60,344 bases of DNA from Mucilaginibacter polytrichastri (GTDB lineage Bacteria; Bacteroidota; Bacteroidia; Sphingobacteriales; Sphingobacteriaceae), in contig NZ_MPPL01000001.1 of the NCBI RefSeq assembly GCF_001911425.1, positions 2,684,794-2,745,137 on the forward strand, in the 5' to 3' direction. Both the position numbers and the translations under genes were made by a program. Position 1 is the stretch's first letter; each line of letters begins with the position of its first letter. The notes beneath the pieces are model-generated. The model was not told where the DNA came from, did not search any database, and saw nothing but the letters and a program-made list of their open reading frames with translations. Positions 37,263 through 46,403 of this stretch are shown one piece after another.

Positions 37263-37954
37263 ATATTGGTTTTAAAGCAAAGTAATTTATCCGTCCCAGC
37301 AATATCTCCAGCTATTTTGATTTTCATTTAGGCAATTTCATTATTGATATTAGAGGCGAATATACAGAAATATTTATATTCAAATACACAAAGGTGCGTG
37401 GTGGATAAGATGCTGCTGTACTATAATGCATTAAATAAAGCATATTAAACAGCATTTTTATAAGTCTGTTATTGTTAATCCTTACAGCTTAATTGTTCAT
37501 TACATGCATTTTATAATTTGAGTACAAATGATTTATCGTTAAGGATAAAAGATGTGCTGATGCCCGATTTTACAGAGCAAAATGTGCTCGAGACATTTTT
37601 CTTTTAATTTAATATTTATCAGTTTTGGTCAACCTTAGATTAAGCCACACTTAAAAGAAGAACTGCTATAATTTTCAGCGAAATTAATTATGGAACCAGA
37701 CTACTCAATGAAATTGCATGTATATCTTTCTTATAAAGCCCAGTTATATCGGGCAGTTTAATTGCGCTAAACATAACCATTTCATACTTAGTACCAGAGT
37801 TATAAAGCTGGTCATGGTAAACAGATAAATAGCTAGAAATGTACTTGATAACAACTCTTTCATTTAATTTTTTTCTTAAACACACCTCTGGTAATTAACA
37901 GGTATAAAAAACTATTATTTCGAGCTTTATTAATTACAACTATCATTATTGCCT

Positions 37955-37987
37955 ATTATTTAGTAAAATTAATTTTTGCTAAATAAT
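37955..37987. repeat. AT-rich inverted repeat upstream of the metalloprotease gene
   Basis: ATTATTTAG (37955-37963) and CTAAATAAT (37979-37987) are perfect inverted copies. Between them lies the palindrome AAAATTAATTTT (37965-37976). It lies about 100 bases before the ATG at 38091. It may be an operator or hairpin; AT-richness makes chance possible. Confidence 0.4.
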
Positions 37988-38090
37988 TATGTAACATTCC
38001 CTTTACAACTTTCGTAAAAATTAATAAATAATGAAGCTGGCCAGCTAATATTTATTAATTAATAATATTAAATACAAACTAAACTTTAGC

Positions 38091-38921
38091 ATGAAAAAAC
38101 AATTATTACTCAAAGTTGGGTTATGCGCAGTATGTGTAACCTCTATCTTGTTCGCCTGTACAAAAAGTAATCAAACTGCCGAAAAAGCAGCCACAGCAGA
38201 TCCTATCTCTGCAGACGTATTGAAAAGTATCTCTGATTTGGGTTTTAGCACTACAGATGTTCATAAACAAGGTGATAACTACCTCGTAGAAGATGACATC
38301 TTATTAACCCCGGCAAATTTCGCAGAAGCTAGTACAAGCCCCAATTTAAGAATTGCCGAAACAGAACAGTACCGAACCACCAATGTGGTAAAAAGCCTCC
38401 CCCGAACCGTTACTGTTTCGGTATCAAATTTACCTACTGTATATGCAACTGCAGCAGCCAACGCCGTTGCCCGTTACAATGCGCTTAACTTAACACTTAA
38501 ATTTCAGATAGTTAGCAGCGGTGGCAATATCCAGATCATTGGTTTTAATGAGGGGCCAAGCGGTGGCTACATTACATTAGGTTCATCTGGCTTCCCTACT
38601 TCGGCTGGTAACCCTTATAGCCAAATCCAAATGAATACTAATGCGCAAGCCTATGGCAGCAATCCAAACCTGGGTTATGTAACCTCGGTTATTCAACACG
38701 AAATGGGCCACTGCATTGGTTTCCGACACACTGATTACATGAACCGGGCGTTTAGCTGTGGTGGTACTGCTACTAACGAAGGTGCTTCAAATGTTGGTGC
38801 AGTGCTAATTCCGGGCACTCCTTCAACTGCAGATTCTGGTTCATGGATGTTAGCCTGCTCTAATGGCAGCGACCGCACATTTAATGCCAATGATAAAATT
38901 GCATTAAATTATTTATACTAA
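38091..38921 (+). CDS. M57-type zinc metalloprotease lipoprotein (HEIGH-like)
   Basis: The 276-residue protein has a lipoprotein signal (basic start, hydrophobic core, lipobox LFAC, Cys near residue 24). The zinc signature HEMGHCIGFRH holds H203, E204, H207 and H213, the HExxHxxGxxH pattern of metzincin-like and M57 peptidases. Upstream segments such as VARYNALNLTLKFQIV and ITLGSSGFPTSAGNP fit Peptidase_M57 (dual-action HEIGH) proteins common in Bacteroidota. It probably cleaves peptides at the cell surface or in the periplasm. A stem-loop follows, then the subtilase gene. Confidence 0.82.
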   Translation: MKKQLLLKVGLCAVCVTSILFACTKSNQTAEKAATADPISADVLKSISDLGFSTTDVHKQGDNYLVEDDILLTPANFAEASTSPNLRIAETEQYRTTNVVKSLPRTVTVSVSNLPTVYATAAANAVARYNALNLTLKFQIVSSGGNIQIIGFNEGPSGGYITLGSSGFPTSAGNPYSQIQMNTNAQAYGSNPNLGYVTSVIQHEMGHCIGFRHTDYMNRAFSCGGTATNEGASNVGAVLIPGTPSTADSGSWMLACSNGSDRTFNANDKIALNYLY

Positions 38922-38965
38922 ATTGTACTTGCTACTTCCTATTGATCAAATTAAGTAGTTATACC

Positions 38966-38994
38966 ATAAAGGGGAGTTACATACTCCCCTTTAT
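38966..38994 (+). terminator. Stem-loop after the metalloprotease gene
   Basis: An 11-base perfect stem (ATAAAGGGGAG at 38966-38976 with CTCCCCTTTAT at 38984-38994) surrounds a seven-base loop. The T-tract after it is short and interrupted (TTTATTTATGA), so termination may be partial. It stands only 16 bases before the next ATG at 39011. Confidence 0.6.
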
Positions 38995-39010
38995 TTATGA
39001 ATAGCGATAT

Positions 39011-41815
39011 ATGATTAAAAAAATACTATTCCTTATTATTTTCATATGCTATTGTAAGCTCGCCTGGGCGCAAAAAGTTATTTCTGATAAGATAATTAGC
39101 AATATTTATCAAGCTACATCTATTAACAAACTGCAAAGCAGTAATAAACTCAATTATTACCTGGTTAAATTTAAAGAGCCTAAATATTTCAATGTTAAAA
39201 ACGCGCATCTGGTAAAAAGGATATCGTACAATCATTACATAGTTTCATCTACCAATGCTATTTTACCAAATGAAAATACAATAAGTATAGCACCCGCAAA
39301 TGCATCATGGAAAGCAAGTGATAACCTATTGCAGCTTTGGCAAAAACACCCCGGTAGCAATGCCATTATTGAAGTGGCAGTAAACACAAAAACAGATTCT
39401 GTTATAAACGATATTAAAATATATGGCAACATTACCACACAGGCGGGTAATGTAATTACAATAAATATAGGGTTCCAAAATTTAGCCGGTTTGCTACAGC
39501 AACCTTACATTACTTTTGCAAATACCGCACGTAAACCACACGAAGAACTAGCCATTAGTGATATTGACCTCGGTGCAAATAACATTGGGGCTATAGCAGA
39601 CAGCTATGCCGATATTAATGGAACCGGTATTAATGTAAGCGTTAAAGAAGATAAATATGATGATGACCTCGACTTGCTGGGCCGCTCATTTAACTCGTTC
39701 CCCACAGCGGGCATAACATCAGGCCATGCCACTACTATGGCTACTTTAATAGGCGGCAACGGCAACTCCTATATTAAAGGATCAGGCGCGGCACCCAAAG
39801 CAAGGTTCACTTCATCAAATTTTGCAAACCTGATGCCCGATAGTATTGCTACCTTTAAATCCTATCACATCAGCGTACAAAACCATTCGTACGGCACCGG
39901 CATCGAAAATTATTATGGCACCGAAGCCGTTGCTTACGATAAGCAGATTAACGAAAATGATTCTATCATCCATGTATTTTCATCCGGAAACGTGGGGACT
40001 TCGACACCCGAAACAGGTTTGTACAATGGCATTGCCGGCTTTGCCAATCTTTCGGGCAGCTTTAAACAGGCCAAAAATGTATTGGTTGTAGGCGGTACAG
40101 GCCGCACTAACCTGCCCGAGGACCTTAGCTCGGCAGGCCCTGCCTATGACGGGCGTATTAAACCAGAACTGGTTGCCGATGGCGAAGACGGTACTTCGGG
40201 GGCTGCTGCCCTGGTATCGGGCACGGTGGCGCTATTGCAACAGTCTTATCAAAAACAATTTCATCAACTACCTTCTGCTGCACTCATAAAAAGTGTACTA
40301 ATTAATTCTGCCGATGATATTGGTGCCCCTAATGTTGATTATAAAACAGGATACGGCAAATTAAATGCGCTGGAAGCATTACGTACCATCAATGAGGTGC
40401 GGTTTGTAAAAGGCACGGTGAGCAACCAGCAACAAATGGATTATACCATAACTGTGCCTGCCGGTTGCAGTACGTTTAAAATATCCCTGGCCTGGAATGA
40501 TTTACCTGCTGCACTAAATGCGCCCACAGCATTAATTAACGATCTCGACCTTACCGTTACCACACCGGCAGGCGAAATAGTATTACCATGGGCATTAAGC
40601 ATTTACCCGGCAGCAGACTCCTTAGCCAAACCGGCACAAAGGCAAAGAGATGCCATAAACAATACCGAACAAATAACCCTGCAAAACCCAATTGCCGGTA
40701 ATTATATTTTACATGTAAAAGGGAGTAATATCCCTGCAGGTACACAAACATTCTACGCAGCATATCAGGCAATTATTGCCGATCATTTTGAATGGATTTA
40801 TCCATCGGGCAACAACGCTCTATTTGCAGATGATGATAATTATATCCGCTGGCAAAACTCATTCAATACCTCATCTGGCAAGTTAAGTGTAAGCTACGAT
40901 CATGGTGCTACCTGGAAGCCGGTAAGTGATATTACCCTGAAGAACAATTATTATACATGGACCACGCCCGATGTTTTTACCACCGCTATACTTAAAATGG
41001 ATATTAACGGGCAGCCGCAGATGAGTAAAGAATTTAGCCTGTCAAAGCCGTTAAACCTAAATGTTGGCTATAACTGCACTACGGGTACTTTGCTCCACTG
41101 GGCCCTGCAGCCGGGCAGCAAAGGTTATAACATTTACACTATAAAAAATAACTCACTACAACAACTAACCACAACTACAGACACAACTGTTATTATCCCC
41201 ATTCAGCAGCAATCAACTTCATACTTTGCTGTTAGTGCAATAGGCGATGGCTTTGAAGGCATTAAAAGTTATACAATTGATGCCAATAACCAGGGCGTGG
41301 GCTGTTACATTAAAACATTGCTGGCCAATTTGGCAAACAATACCATATTGCTCAATTTACAAATAGGCAGCATAGTAAACTTAAAAAGCATTGCATGGGA
41401 AAAAATGACCGGACCAGATTTATACACCACATTGGGCACAACCCCAATAACAAGTACTGCCCTTGCTTACAATTTTACAGATGCTAACCCTAAAAAAGGT
41501 ATCCAGTATTACCGGGCCACACTTACTACCGGCGACAACCAGATCATATACTCGGATATAGCCAGTATTATATTTTTACAAAGCAGCCAGTTTACTGTTT
41601 ATCCTAACCCGGTTAGTACACAACTTACCATACTTAGCGGCGATATTAATAATTACGATTTTAAGCTTTATGATATAAATGGCCGGGTAAGTTTTGATAA
41701 AAGCATCACCGAGCTGCAAAACAAAATACCCCTAAATGTGATGCCAGGGGTATATGTTTATGTGATCTCTTTAAACGGAAAAATACTTTACAAGGGCAAA
41801 TTGATTAAGATCTGA
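39011..41815 (+). CDS. Subtilisin-like S8 serine protease with type IX secretion domain
   Basis: The 934-residue protein has a signal peptide (1-20, ending AWAQ). The S8 catalytic triad is readable: D214 in NVSVKEDKYDDD, H239 in SGHATTMATL and S396 in DGTSGAAALVSG. A beta-rich C-terminal half contains two or more sandwich-like domains (about 480-850). A Por/T9SS sorting domain of about 75 residues starts at FTVYPNPVSTQLTI and ends GKILYKGKLIKI. It is therefore expected to be secreted or surface-anchored by the type IX system. Its substrate is unknown. It may be co-transcribed with the metalloprotease through the stem-loop. Confidence 0.88.
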   Translation: MIKKILFLIIFICYCKLAWAQKVISDKIISNIYQATSINKLQSSNKLNYYLVKFKEPKYFNVKNAHLVKRISYNHYIVSSTNAILPNENTISIAPANASWKASDNLLQLWQKHPGSNAIIEVAVNTKTDSVINDIKIYGNITTQAGNVITINIGFQNLAGLLQQPYITFANTARKPHEELAISDIDLGANNIGAIADSYADINGTGINVSVKEDKYDDDLDLLGRSFNSFPTAGITSGHATTMATLIGGNGNSYIKGSGAAPKARFTSSNFANLMPDSIATFKSYHISVQNHSYGTGIENYYGTEAVAYDKQINENDSIIHVFSSGNVGTSTPETGLYNGIAGFANLSGSFKQAKNVLVVGGTGRTNLPEDLSSAGPAYDGRIKPELVADGEDGTSGAAALVSGTVALLQQSYQKQFHQLPSAALIKSVLINSADDIGAPNVDYKTGYGKLNALEALRTINEVRFVKGTVSNQQQMDYTITVPAGCSTFKISLAWNDLPAALNAPTALINDLDLTVTTPAGEIVLPWALSIYPAADSLAKPAQRQRDAINNTEQITLQNPIAGNYILHVKGSNIPAGTQTFYAAYQAIIADHFEWIYPSGNNALFADDDNYIRWQNSFNTSSGKLSVSYDHGATWKPVSDITLKNNYYTWTTPDVFTTAILKMDINGQPQMSKEFSLSKPLNLNVGYNCTTGTLLHWALQPGSKGYNIYTIKNNSLQQLTTTTDTTVIIPIQQQSTSYFAVSAIGDGFEGIKSYTIDANNQGVGCYIKTLLANLANNTILLNLQIGSIVNLKSIAWEKMTGPDLYTTLGTTPITSTALAYNFTDANPKKGIQYYRATLTTGDNQIIYSDIASIIFLQSSQFTVYPNPVSTQLTILSGDINNYDFKLYDINGRVSFDKSITELQNKIPLNVMPGVYVYVISLNGKILYKGKLIKI

Positions 41816-41828
41816 GTTATTAGCCCTG

Positions 41829-42650
41829 TTAAAACTGGTTCGCCTTAAAAAAGGCATCCACCTTTGTATTAAAATCGTCGGTATGCTCAACCAAGGTACC
41901 ATGACCAGAGTTGGGTAATACCCATAAATACGCTTTGGTAATGTTTTGGTATATGAGTACAGTATGCTGCAAAGTAATTACATCATGATCTCCTGATATA
42001 ATGAGTGCCGGGCATTTGATGGCTTTTAATGCTTTTAAGTCGACATTAGGTTGCAGCCAGTCGAGCATAAAAATTTTACGGTCGTTTTTTTCTTTGGCTG
42101 TTTTAAATACCGCGTCTTTTTTAGCCAGGTATTCCTGTTGCTCTTCTTTCCATAAGGAAGGTATTAGCGCGGTAGAATCCGGCCATAGGTTGGCGCCGGT
42201 CGAGGCCAGTTTAATCACCTTATCCGGGTGGCGCATCGCTAACAACAAAGCATTGATGCCGCCATCGCTCCAGCCGATTACATAAGCCGAATCAATATGC
42301 ATAGCGGTTAATAGTGCCGCATAATCATCAGCCATCATTTCAAAACTCAGCGAATCACGAAGATCCGCCGAGTTTCCATGTGCCCGGCTATCGGCAACAA
42401 TAACCTTGTATTTTTGAGCAAAGTATGGGATATTTTTAGCAAACGCATTAATACTGCCGCCATTACCGTGAATCATTAATAGCGGTTTGCCTTTACCATA
42501 AACTTCAGCATACATTTTAATGCCGCGAATCTGATAGTACTTACCAGCACTGATATTATTGCCATAATTAATTGTAGTTGTATCCTGCCCAAAAGCAAAA
42601 CCAGCAATAAGCAACAAAATACTAAATGAAATAAGTTTTTTGAACTCCAT
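41829..42650 (-). CDS. Alpha/beta-hydrolase fold protein
   Basis: The 273-residue protein has a signal peptide (1-21, ending FAFGQ) and thus probably acts in the periplasm. Alpha/beta-hydrolase elements are HGNGGSINAF (oxyanion loop), VIGWSDGGINALLLAM with nucleophile S128, an acid in ISGDHDVIT and the histidine in NSGHGTLVEH. It is last in the SusC/D locus, 18 bases after the GH3 gene. A role in removing ester groups from the imported glycan or its fragments is plausible but not shown. Confidence 0.8.
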   Translation of the reverse strand: MEFKKLISFSILLLIAGFAFGQDTTTINYGNNISAGKYYQIRGIKMYAEVYGKGKPLLMIHGNGGSINAFAKNIPYFAQKYKVIVADSRAHGNSADLRDSLSFEMMADDYAALLTAMHIDSAYVIGWSDGGINALLLAMRHPDKVIKLASTGANLWPDSTALIPSLWKEEQQEYLAKKDAVFKTAKEKNDRKIFMLDWLQPNVDLKALKAIKCPALIISGDHDVITLQHTVLIYQNITKAYLWVLPNSGHGTLVEHTDDFNTKVDAFFKANQF

Positions 42651-42668
42651 ATGCGCTAATAAATGAGA

Positions 42669-44942
42669 TTATTCCACCTTAAAATCGGCTTCCTTAACAT
42701 CTTGCGAACTTGTACCGATAAACAGTTTAAAGTCGCCTGGTTCGTAAGTATACTTCATATTGATGTCGTAAAACTTCAGATCATCTGTACCGATGTTAAA
42801 GCTGATAGTTTTAGATTCTCCAGGCTGTAAAAATACCTTTTGAAAACCCTTTAACTCTTTAAGCGGGCGGGTTACCGAACCTATCATATCCCGTACGTAT
42901 AATTCTACAGTTTCCTGCCCGGCCATTTTACCTGTATTGGTTATGGTAACAGTTGCAGTTAATTTGCTATCAGCATTTATAGTGGTTTTATCCAGCTTTA
43001 CAGCACTATAGCTAAAGGTAGTATAACTTAAACCATAACCAAAAGGATACAAGGGCGTATTTGGAATGTCCAGGTATTTAGACGTATACTTTTGCTGCTC
43101 ATCAATTGGGCGGCCGGTATTTTTAGCACTGTAATAAATCGGGATCTGCCCTACGCTGCGTGGGAAAGTCATACTCAATTTACCAGAAGGGTTGTATTTA
43201 CCGAACAATACATCAGCAATAGCATCGCCTGCTTTGGTACCACCATACCAGGTTTCCAATATGGCATCCATATTGGCATCCTCCCAAGGTAAGGTAAGCG
43301 GGCGACCATTCATCAGCACCAACACAATTGGTTTACCGGTAGCTTTTAACGCTTTTAGTAAAGCAACCTGATTGGCTGGCAGGCTGATATCACTACGGCT
43401 TGCCGCTTCACCCGTCATCCCGAATGCTTCGCCTAAAAACACAACTGCTACATTGGCTTTGTTGGCAGCACTCACTGCTTCGTCTATTAATTGCTGGGGT
43501 GTTTTGCTATCCAGTACAATTTGAGCATCATGCGGGTTTAGTTTATCTATAAGCGCCTGATTATCTAAGATATTACAACCCTTAGCATAAGTAAAAGTGT
43601 TAGACGGATATTGCTTTTGCAGTGCATCCCAAACGCTGATGGCTTTTTTCCAATCACCGGCACCGCTCCAGTTACCAATCAAATCGCGCTGATCTTTTAC
43701 CAAGGGCCCAATAAAGGCAATGTTACTACCTTGCTTAAGCGGCAATACATTGTTCTGATTTTTTAGCAACACCATGCTTTTTTCTGCAGCTTCTTTAGCC
43801 AATTGCAGTTTATCCGCATTCATAATTTGTGTTTTGGCGCGTTGCTCACTCACAAACTTATAGGGGTTTGCAAATAAACCCAGCTTATACTTGGCCTCCA
43901 GTACCCGGCGGCAAGCCTGGTCGATATAGCTTACATTCATCTTCTTTTCGTCCACCAGTTGTTTCAGACGTTTCAGGAAAATTTCGCTTACCATATCCAT
44001 ATCGTTACCGGCTTCGAGGGCCAGTTTAGCAACCTGCTCTTCATTACCTACGCCGTGCTGCATCAGTTCCATAATGGCGGTATAATCTGTAGCTACCATA
44101 CCATCAAAACCCCATTGTTTGCGTAAAACATCGGTTAATAACCACCTGTTGGCAGCGGCAGGTACGCCGTTAATTTCATTAAACGAACTCATTACCGTGG
44201 CAGCCCCTGCATCAACAGCGGCTTTGTAGGTTGGCAAATAAGTTTCAAACATTCTGCGGTCGCTCATATCAACCACGTTATAGTCGCGGCCAGCCTCGAC
44301 AGCTCCGTATAGGGCAAAGTGCTTAACGCATGCCATTACCACATCATTGGTATCAAAGCTCTTACCCTGATAACCTTTAACCATTGCTTTAGCTATTTGC
44401 GAACCCAGCCAGGTATCCTCGCCCCCACCTTCAGACACACGGCCCCAGCGCGGATCGCGGGTGATATCAACCATTGGCGAAAACACCCAGTTTAAACCAT
44501 CTGCCGAAGCTTCATCAGCAGCGGCACGGGCTGTTTGCTCTATCAATGGCAGATCCCAGCTTGATGATAAGCCAAGCGGAATTGGGAATATGGTTTTATG
44601 GCCATGTATTACATCATAGCCAAACAACAAAGGAATTTTTAAACGCGTTTTGGTAATGGCATAAGCCTGTAACTTACGTACAGCTGCCGGCGTGTAGGTA
44701 TTAAATACACCGCCAACCAGGCCCTGCTGGATCTTCTCTTCCACACCCTGACTTAACACCGGGCCGGTAATATCAAACCCGATAGCGGGCAGGTTTAACT
44801 GACCAATCTTTTCATCGATGGTCATTTTGCTCATCAGGTTACTGACGTAGGCATCCATTTTAGGATCATGTGGCTTTTGTGCTGTTGCTGTAAAAGCAAA
44901 AGCCACCAAACACGATACTGCAATAGCTTTAGATAATTTCAT
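42669..44942 (-). CDS. bglX: Family 3 glycoside hydrolase (periplasmic beta-glucosidase)
   Basis: The 757-residue protein has a signal peptide (1-21, ending TATAQ). Its GH3 N-terminal barrel includes LLFGYDVIHGHKTIFPIPLG, GRVSEGGGEDTW and the nucleophile region GMVATDYTAIMEL, where D286 is the expected nucleophile. The alpha/beta sandwich domain (VVFLGEAFGMTGEAASRSDI) follows, then a C-terminal FnIII-like domain (PLYPFGYGLSYTTF onward). This is the BglX architecture and length. It should remove terminal beta-glucose from oligosaccharides in the periplasm. The neighbouring GH144-like gene points to beta-1,2-gluco-oligosaccharides. Confidence 0.92.
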   Translation of the reverse strand: MKLSKAIAVSCLVAFAFTATAQKPHDPKMDAYVSNLMSKMTIDEKIGQLNLPAIGFDITGPVLSQGVEEKIQQGLVGGVFNTYTPAAVRKLQAYAITKTRLKIPLLFGYDVIHGHKTIFPIPLGLSSSWDLPLIEQTARAAADEASADGLNWVFSPMVDITRDPRWGRVSEGGGEDTWLGSQIAKAMVKGYQGKSFDTNDVVMACVKHFALYGAVEAGRDYNVVDMSDRRMFETYLPTYKAAVDAGAATVMSSFNEINGVPAAANRWLLTDVLRKQWGFDGMVATDYTAIMELMQHGVGNEEQVAKLALEAGNDMDMVSEIFLKRLKQLVDEKKMNVSYIDQACRRVLEAKYKLGLFANPYKFVSEQRAKTQIMNADKLQLAKEAAEKSMVLLKNQNNVLPLKQGSNIAFIGPLVKDQRDLIGNWSGAGDWKKAISVWDALQKQYPSNTFTYAKGCNILDNQALIDKLNPHDAQIVLDSKTPQQLIDEAVSAANKANVAVVFLGEAFGMTGEAASRSDISLPANQVALLKALKATGKPIVLVLMNGRPLTLPWEDANMDAILETWYGGTKAGDAIADVLFGKYNPSGKLSMTFPRSVGQIPIYYSAKNTGRPIDEQQKYTSKYLDIPNTPLYPFGYGLSYTTFSYSAVKLDKTTINADSKLTATVTITNTGKMAGQETVELYVRDMIGSVTRPLKELKGFQKVFLQPGESKTISFNIGTDDLKFYDINMKYTYEPGDFKLFIGTSSQDVKEADFKVE

Positions 44943-44978
44943 AATAGTATGCGATATAGTAGTTTATTCAGAAGCAGG

Positions 44979-46334
44979 CTAACGGCTTCCGGTATATTCA
45001 AAATCAAGTTTTTTGAGCCCGCCTTGTACTTCGGGGCAGCTCATAAATAGTTTCCATAACAAACCGCTGCGGTAGTTTTCGATCATTACAATTTCGGGCC
45101 CCTGATCTATAGCCAGATATGATTTGGCGTACCAGTTCTCGCTTTCGCTAAAGGCATCAACAAAACCATATTCGCCCCACATTTTATCGCCCAGGTCATA
45201 ATAAAAATGGCGTAAGGCTTTCATAGAAAATTCGGGGGTGTATGGAAATGCTGATATGGCTGCAGTTGGTGCAATAAAACCCCTGTCGTTAGTAGGCGAA
45301 GCCGCGTCGTAGCCATCCTTAATGTCACTGGCAGTTAATCCCCATGAATCGGCACCATAACCTTTAAAGTGTTTGGGGTTATCCAGGCAATAGGCATGGT
45401 TTATTAATGTTTGATTGAGGTTTTGCTCCCAATAATTGGCATAACGATCTTTTAATCCTTTAGGATTTAAGCCCAGGAAAGAGTACTGTGAATAAAATAA
45501 TGGCCCCCCATAATCAAACCCCAGGGGCAGTTTATACCCATAAAACGTTTTACCGTTTTTAAAGAAATCGCTCTGCGCCCAGCCCCGGTGATAAACATCG
45601 GCTGTAACCGGGTATCTCTCGCCGGATGCTGCAAGGATATAAGTTATCAAACACTCATTAAATCCGTGGATTGGGAAGTTCATGGCCCAGCCATTATTGG
45701 GCGACCAGTGCCAGTAGATAGCATCGCGGCCATCACGGGTAAACCAGTTCCACTCAATGTCGTTCCACATCCAGTTGATCTTGTTCCGCAGGTCTGTTTC
45801 TTTAGGCGTATTGCCCGAGTAATATTGTCGGGCGGTTAATAATCCCTGAAACAGGTATGATGTTTCAACCAGGTCGGCCCCATCATCTTTACGCCCAAAA
45901 CGGATTACCTTACCGGTTGCACCATCCAGCCAATGCGGGAAAGCCCCATGGAAAGCATCGGCCTTGTACAAAAAGTTTACTATCTTAAGCATACGATCAA
46001 CCGCCTGTTCGCGGGTGATCCATTTTCTTTCGGTAGCTACCACAATACCCATCACACCAAAGCCGGAACCACCAATGGTGACTACATTGCCCCCTGTTTC
46101 AAAGGCATCATTACTACGCTCGCGCGCAAGCCCGCTAACCGGGTGGCCAAAATCCCAGAAGTAACGGAATGTTTGGCGCTGCACCACATCAAGCAGGGCA
46201 CTGTCTGACAGGTTTTTAACAACCCCTACCGGCTTAATGGCATCTGATTGGATAGACTGTGCTTTTTTTTGTGCCTGACTGTAGCTGCTTAAAGCAACAG
46301 CGAGCACCAGCCCTCCAAAGAATATTTTTTTCAT
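44979..46334 (-). CDS. GH144-like endo-beta-1,2-glucanase (glucoamylase-fold family)
   Basis: The 451-residue protein has a signal peptide (1-21) and then a predicted (alpha/alpha)6 barrel. Family-type segments are RQTFRYFWDFGHPVSGLARE, GGSGFGVMGIVVATERKW, GADLVETSYLFQGLL, HGFNECLITYILAASGERYP and DRGFIAPTAAISAFPYTPEF. From memory this fits the glycoamylase family that contains GH144 enzymes such as the Chitinophaga beta-1,2-glucanase. Conserved acids at ADLVETS and GFNECL are catalytic candidates. It would depolymerise beta-1,2-glucan before the GH3 enzyme. Paralogous families with other activities exist, so substrate assignment is an inference. Confidence 0.78.
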   Translation of the reverse strand: MKKIFFGGLVLAVALSSYSQAQKKAQSIQSDAIKPVGVVKNLSDSALLDVVQRQTFRYFWDFGHPVSGLARERSNDAFETGGNVVTIGGSGFGVMGIVVATERKWITREQAVDRMLKIVNFLYKADAFHGAFPHWLDGATGKVIRFGRKDDGADLVETSYLFQGLLTARQYYSGNTPKETDLRNKINWMWNDIEWNWFTRDGRDAIYWHWSPNNGWAMNFPIHGFNECLITYILAASGERYPVTADVYHRGWAQSDFFKNGKTFYGYKLPLGFDYGGPLFYSQYSFLGLNPKGLKDRYANYWEQNLNQTLINHAYCLDNPKHFKGYGADSWGLTASDIKDGYDAASPTNDRGFIAPTAAISAFPYTPEFSMKALRHFYYDLGDKMWGEYGFVDAFSESENWYAKSYLAIDQGPEIVMIENYRSGLLWKLFMSCPEVQGGLKKLDFEYTGSR

Positions 46335-46350
46335 ACGATGTTCCCGTTTT

Positions 46351-46388
46351 AATAAAAAAGCCGGAAGCTGAAACTCAGACTTCCGGCT
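46351..46388 (-). terminator. Stem-loop terminator between susD and the GH144-like gene
   Basis: AGCCGGAAG (46359-46367) pairs perfectly with CTTCCGGCT (46380-46388). On the minus strand the hairpin is followed by CTTTTTTATT, a proper T-tract. It lies just downstream of the susD stop codon and 17-54 bases upstream of the GH144 start. No promoter fits in the remaining DNA, so downstream genes depend on read-through. Confidence 0.75.
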
Positions 46389-46403
46389 CTATAAAAAACC
46401 TTA

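Larger units (their letters stand above)
37113..38090. other. Long intergenic region (978 bp) between divergent genes
   Basis: No convincing gene was found. The longest open frame, 37688-37885 on the minus strand (65 codons, GTG start), has no recognisable family. A minus-strand CAAATTTA at 37255-37262 matches the -7 element exactly, but its nearest CAA is only 15 bases away. Small hairpins include AAAATGT/ACATTTT (37579-37599), followed by a T-rich run on the plus strand. An AT-rich palindrome is listed separately. The length suggests regulation of the capsule operon or a lost gene. Confidence 0.55.

Noticed and set aside
37688..37885. 65-codon minus-strand frame in the long intergenic region
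   Set aside because: It has a GTG start, no recognisable motif and strongly AT-rich flanks. I could not tell it from a chance frame, so it is not listed as a gene.
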